From contig JAHFKF010000032.1 in the NCBI GenBank assembly GCA_023245475.1, positions 1 through 14,371 of the forward strand: a DNA stretch of 14,371 nt. Direction: 5' to 3'. The notes under the pieces are model-generated. The model searched no databases. It had not been told where the DNA came from and saw only the letters and a program-made list of their open reading frames with translations. Position numbers and translations under genes: made by a program. This stretch comes from Candidatus Levyibacteriota bacterium. GTDB taxonomy: Bacteria > Patescibacteriota > Microgenomatia > Levybacterales > UBA12049. Positions 14,010 to 14,371 of the stretch are shown piece after piece (the stretch's first letter is position 1; each line of letters starts with the position of its first letter).

Positions 14010-14371
14010 CTACAACTTTTCACCACCAAAAATAAGATCAGTTGCCAAGCCTGAAACGCCTATTCCCACGAAATGCCATTTACTATCAAGCTGATTATCA
14101 TCATGAGGTTTGTCCCCTGCATACACCCATTCGATCAAATGCACACCTGATTGACGGTAGCCTAGGCTTGAGTTCTCCCCTATGCTCCGAAATCCTAACT
14201 TGGTAAATCCATCCTGATTGTCTAAGTAATCTGAAAATCCAGCATGTCCATCGAGACGTCCTGTGGAAAGAAAGTAATCAGACCGCGTTTTGGCATACTC
14301 CCCTAGCCTGTCGTCCCACATAAGGCCTCCCCTACCATGCTTCTGCCGATACTCATTCAGTGCAGACAGAA
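14010..14371 (-). CDS. CAP/SCP-domain protein (YkwD-like), 5' partial
   Basis: The frame is open to the right edge; reading back beyond the first internal ATG gives LSALNEYRQKHGRGGLMWDDRL, the usual first helix of a CAP (cysteine-rich secretory/antigen 5/PR-1) domain. Family landmarks follow: a first histidine in DGHAGF, GEN in SIGENSSLGYRQ, EWVYAGDKPHDDN with the second histidine, and VGIGVSG near the C-terminus. The H, E and H residues of the CAP cavity are therefore present. Bacterial CAP proteins are generally secreted or surface-anchored, with mostly undefined roles. Signal peptide or anchor would lie outside the window, so localisation cannot be checked. It is on the same strand as clpB, but clpB has its own regulated promoter. 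Confidence 0.8.
   Translation of the reverse strand, partial: LSALNEYRQKHGRGGLMWDDRLGEYAKTRSDYFLSTGRLDGHAGFSDYLDNQDGFTKLGFRSIGENSSLGYRQSGVHLIEWVYAGDKPHDDNQLDSKWHFVGIGVSGLATDLIFGGEKL

Noticed and set aside
1..14371. A recoded genetic code (UGA as glycine)
   Set aside because: The HAD-like gene ends at a TGA precisely at a coupled start codon, and no conserved protein here needs UGA read-through.
1..14371. CRISPR array, tRNA/rRNA genes, transposase or phage genes, toxin-antitoxin pair
   Set aside because: I saw no regularly spaced repeats, no tRNA-like cloverleaf in the short intergenic gaps, and no such protein families.

Overview
The window looks like a chromosomal segment from a bacterium of the Candidate Phyla Radiation (Patescibacteria), possibly the Microgenomates group. 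This is an inference from gene style, not from a marker gene. The clues are tight packing, a shortened triosephosphate isomerase, a ClpB without its N-terminal domain, a compact UvrD-type helicase, an LCP protein and a FemAB protein as envelope genes, and a 'YYY' DUF2298 membrane protein. TAA, TAG and TGA all act as stops, so the UGA-recoded Absconditabacteria/Gracilibacteria are disfavoured. I see no rRNA, tRNA, CRISPR array, transposase or phage gene.

Layout. Bases 1-5586 form a surface glycan region: the C-terminal part of a GT-C/family-39-like membrane glycosyltransferase (cut by the window edge), an FkbM-type methyltransferase, a convergent GT4 glycosyltransferase, and a translationally coupled pair of a small HAD-like protein and a DUF2298 (Chlor_Arch_YYY) membrane protein. 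Bases 5583-7446 (minus strand) hold a tpiA-LCP pair. From 7465 the plus strand carries a UvrD/PcrA-like helicase and a FemAB-like aminoacyltransferase. From 10429 to the end everything is on the minus strand: a membrane-anchored methyltransferase, a zinc-ribbon/RNase H fusion protein, ClpB, and a CAP-domain protein cut by the right edge.

Regulation. Nearly every first gene has a recognisable sigma70-type promoter whose -10 hexamer ends only 6-12 bases before the start codon, often as an extended -10 (TGnTAtamT). Transcripts would be leaderless or nearly so. This moves three starts inward of the longest open frame: helicase to 7465, RNase H to 11657, ClpB to 13822. By contrast, the internally coupled DUF2298 gene has a textbook Shine-Dalgarno. 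The clpB promoter (TTGACA-18-TATACT) is overlapped by a CIRCE-like operator (15 of 18 consensus positions by my reading), implying HrcA heat-shock control. The tpiA and helicase promoters are back to back with overlapping -10 elements in an 18-bp intergenic space.

Most unusual item: a 57-bp double-hairpin palindromic repeat with 8-bp terminal inverted repeats, flanked by ATT on both sides, sits in frame inside the RNase H gene. It adds about 20 residues to the linker between the zinc ribbon and the catalytic domain without breaking the protein. No complete unknown multi-gene defence or mobile system is visible; the novelty here is in architecture and regulation.
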